A stretch of 64,000 bases of DNA from Lichtheimia corymbifera B2541 (Eukaryota > Mucoromycota > Mucoromycetes > Mucorales > Lichtheimiaceae), in NCBI GenBank assembly GCA_000697475.1, contig JNEU01000926.1:1-64000 (forward strand), in the 5' to 3' direction. The position numbers were made by a program, and so were the translations under genes. Under the pieces are notes generated by a model. The model searched no databases and was not told where the DNA came from. It worked only from the letters and a program-made list of their open reading frames with translations. Of this stretch, positions 62,501-64,000 are shown one piece after another. Position 1 is the first letter of the stretch, and each line of letters starts with the position of its first letter.

Positions 62501-63117
62501 CCAAAGCCGAGCACCAAGAAGCCATGACTCAGCAGTTGACACAATTACAAGATGAAAACCGGCAATTGGAGAAGAGTCTCAAGCTGGCATTATCGGATGC
62601 AGAACAACATGACAATGAGCTTGCTACCCATCTTCAGAATGCACTTGATGCATCCAAGGCTGAAAATGCCGAGCTAAAGTCACAGCTTGATTCGTTGAAA
62701 ATGGAAAAGGACCAAGCAGCAGCACAGTTGGCCGAGGCACAGCATCTTCGTACCGAATTCAAGACAGCATGCGAAGAACGTGATGCTTGCTTGGCCGAGA
62801 TTCAAGAACAGCGAGAGCGCACCCAAGAGCTTACGGGACGCATGGCATCTTTGGAAAATGCACGCATGTTGCTTCTGGACAAGCAAGAAGAATTGATGCA
62901 TGTCATTAACAAACAGCAAAGCGACAACGAGGAGCTTCAAGCTGATCTCGAAGAGGCACAAAAACGATTGGAGGAGTCATCAACATATACCAATAATACG
63001 AACACACCCCAGGAACCACCTCGTCCAAGGCGTTCTCTGAATGCATCCTTTGGTGGAAGCATTGTACCAAATTTAATGGCAGCAGCTGCAGTATACTACG
63101 CAGCCACGTTATTGTAA
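59540..63117 (+). CDS. Kinesin with N-terminal motor, microexon-rich
   Basis: A plus-end-type kinesin with an N-terminal motor, closest by pattern to the kinesin-7 (CENP-E) group. I reconstruct 18 exons. A Ser/Pro-rich leader of ~80 residues precedes VQVMVRLRPPSTKER. The P-loop GQTASGKTYTMMG is built from exon 4 (ending 60244), a 6-base exon (60312-60317), a 4-base exon (60423-60426) and the exon from 60489. Switch I is NARSSRSHTIFQM, switch II LIDLAGSEKA. YRTSILTRVLQTAL and CTINP close the motor. The rest is coiled coil (LEARLQMM... to LEEAQKRLEES), Gln/Glu-rich. The final 18 residues (VPNLMAAAAVYYAATL) are hydrophobic. Exon 1 is followed by an intron from 59921 and then D-A-V-V-S-G-S-D. Confidence 0.9.
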
Positions 63118-63984
63118 ACTAGACACCCTCATCCACACCACAATTAATAAAAGCACGCACACCGTTTGTACATAACAACAATATACATAGCTCTTGTATT
63201 TCTTAGTTTTCTGGTTGATTGATTAGTAAGCTATACATGTAATCCAGCACGATTGATATATGGATATGTTGCATGTCCAAAGACATCATTCACAGCTGAC
63301 TTTGTTGATCGTGTCAGGGGCATATTGAAAATACAAATAAACAGTGATCCTGATCTCAGCACATTCTACATATACGACTGATTGTGACCTCCCCCTCCTG
63401 ATTGGCTCATTTATTATCAGACACAATCTTCATATAATTACCTTTTATAATGCACAAATGGCATCAATTACAAGATGAGACGGCTATCTGGTTGACATTT
63501 GTTTATGCGATGCATAAACCAGATGCCCGGAAATGTTATTGCAAATAAAGTTTGCACGACATGGACTGTGTAACGCATTACCAAAAGAGGAGAAAAGCGA
63601 GCAAGTAAATCATGCGACTGTGTTAGCAAAAGAGAAAATCCAAAACCTTGGTATTCATAGCAGCTCTTTTTTCAACAGATTTGACAAATCGACTTTAGCG
63701 GGCACAATCAAATGATACCACCACCATCACCCAAGGTCATATGTTACCCCTGAAATTGTCACAACCCTTATCTCAACCAGTTTCGTTCGGTATTTGTTTC
63801 ACAGCAATTATCCAGATCTATGGATCCACATGAGTTGGCCCCATCAGTATGAAGACGAGGCTCACTGTTTGTATATATACACACAGCCATTTGGCGTATC
63901 GCACAGTATCAATTGCTAAAAGGAATACACAAAGCGGAGTGGTAGTGGTGGGTAAGGTTCAGGTGAGACAAAGAAAGAAGAAAA
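63118..63984. other. Intergenic region at right end
   Basis: About 870 bases; the first part is kinesin 3' UTR. The frame at 63533-63715 has no domain. A TATATATA stretch near 63872 could serve the gene starting at 63985. Confidence 0.5.
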
Positions 63985-64000
63985 ATGTCGGTGATGAGTC
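63985..64000 (+). CDS. Possible start of a gene running off the window
   Basis: ATG at 63985 after an AAGAAAGAAGAAAA leader begins M-S-V-M-S and runs off the end. A TATATATA stretch lies about 110 bases upstream. Too short to identify. Confidence 0.3.

Overview
The window is nuclear DNA of a filamentous early-diverging fungus, most likely Mucoromycota (Mucorales-type). The genes carry many short GT-AG introns of about 50-120 bases, often with CTAAC/CTAAT-like branch sites just before the AG. Coding regions contain long poly-Q, poly-S and poly-H runs. Gene families are typically fungal: a HAL4-type kinase, a fungal-trans-domain regulator, a PFA4-type palmitoyltransferase and a PC-esterase-fold membrane protein. 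Gene spacing is tight, about one gene per 2-3 kb outside the repeats. Species assignment is inference.

Layout. 1-3575: a repeat block with tandem ~330-base units and inverted segments, then a ~1.3 kb unit carrying a 182-codon ORF. 4.7-5.9 kb: mitochondrial porin (-). 7.2-8.5 kb: VAP/SCS2-like ER tether (+). 11-12.8 kb: HAL4-type kinase. 14.1-16.2 kb: PKA catalytic subunit. 16.5-18 kb: PC-esterase-fold protein. 18.2-18.7 kb: MCFD2-like EF-hand protein (-). 19-20.1 kb: zinc alcohol/polyol dehydrogenase (-). 20.7-22.9 kb: transcription regulator (-). 23.5-25.3 kb: TRF4-type poly(A) polymerase. 25.5 kb: small orphan gene. 27.5-29.1 kb: acyl-CoA dehydrogenase ending in SKL. 29.4-29.9 kb: ubiquitin-like/eS31 fusion (-). 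30.3-32 kb: DHHC palmitoyltransferase (-). 33-35.2 kb: RhoGEF. 37.4-39.1 kb: RBR E3 ligase (-). 39.2-42.4 kb: decayed gene relics.

42.45-47.67 kb: a second copy of the 182-codon unit in opposite orientation, followed by a long near-perfect palindrome. One palindrome arm has been hit by a retrotransposed LINE-ORF1-like element with a poly(A) tail and a target-site duplication. 48-49.3 kb: NOSIP. 49.8-50.4 kb: MADS-box factor. 50.8-52 kb: fatty-acid 2-hydroxylase (-). 54-55.3 kb: uroporphyrinogen decarboxylase. 55.6-56.6 kb: uL1m. 56.9-57.8 kb: uL5m. 59.5-63.1 kb: kinesin. 63.985 kb: possible start of another gene.

Most genes are housekeeping and independently transcribed; there are no operons. 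Mitochondrial functions recur (porin, uL1m, uL5m), as do membrane and lipid functions (VAP, SCS7-like hydroxylase, PFA4-like, MCFD2-like). The points most worth a second look are the palindrome with its dated retro-insertion, the strongly diverged ubiquitin moiety fused to eS31, consecutive 6- and 4-base microexons in the kinesin P-loop, the loss of catalytic residues in the PC-esterase-fold protein, and the two inverted repeat copies bracketing ~39 kb of ordinary genes.
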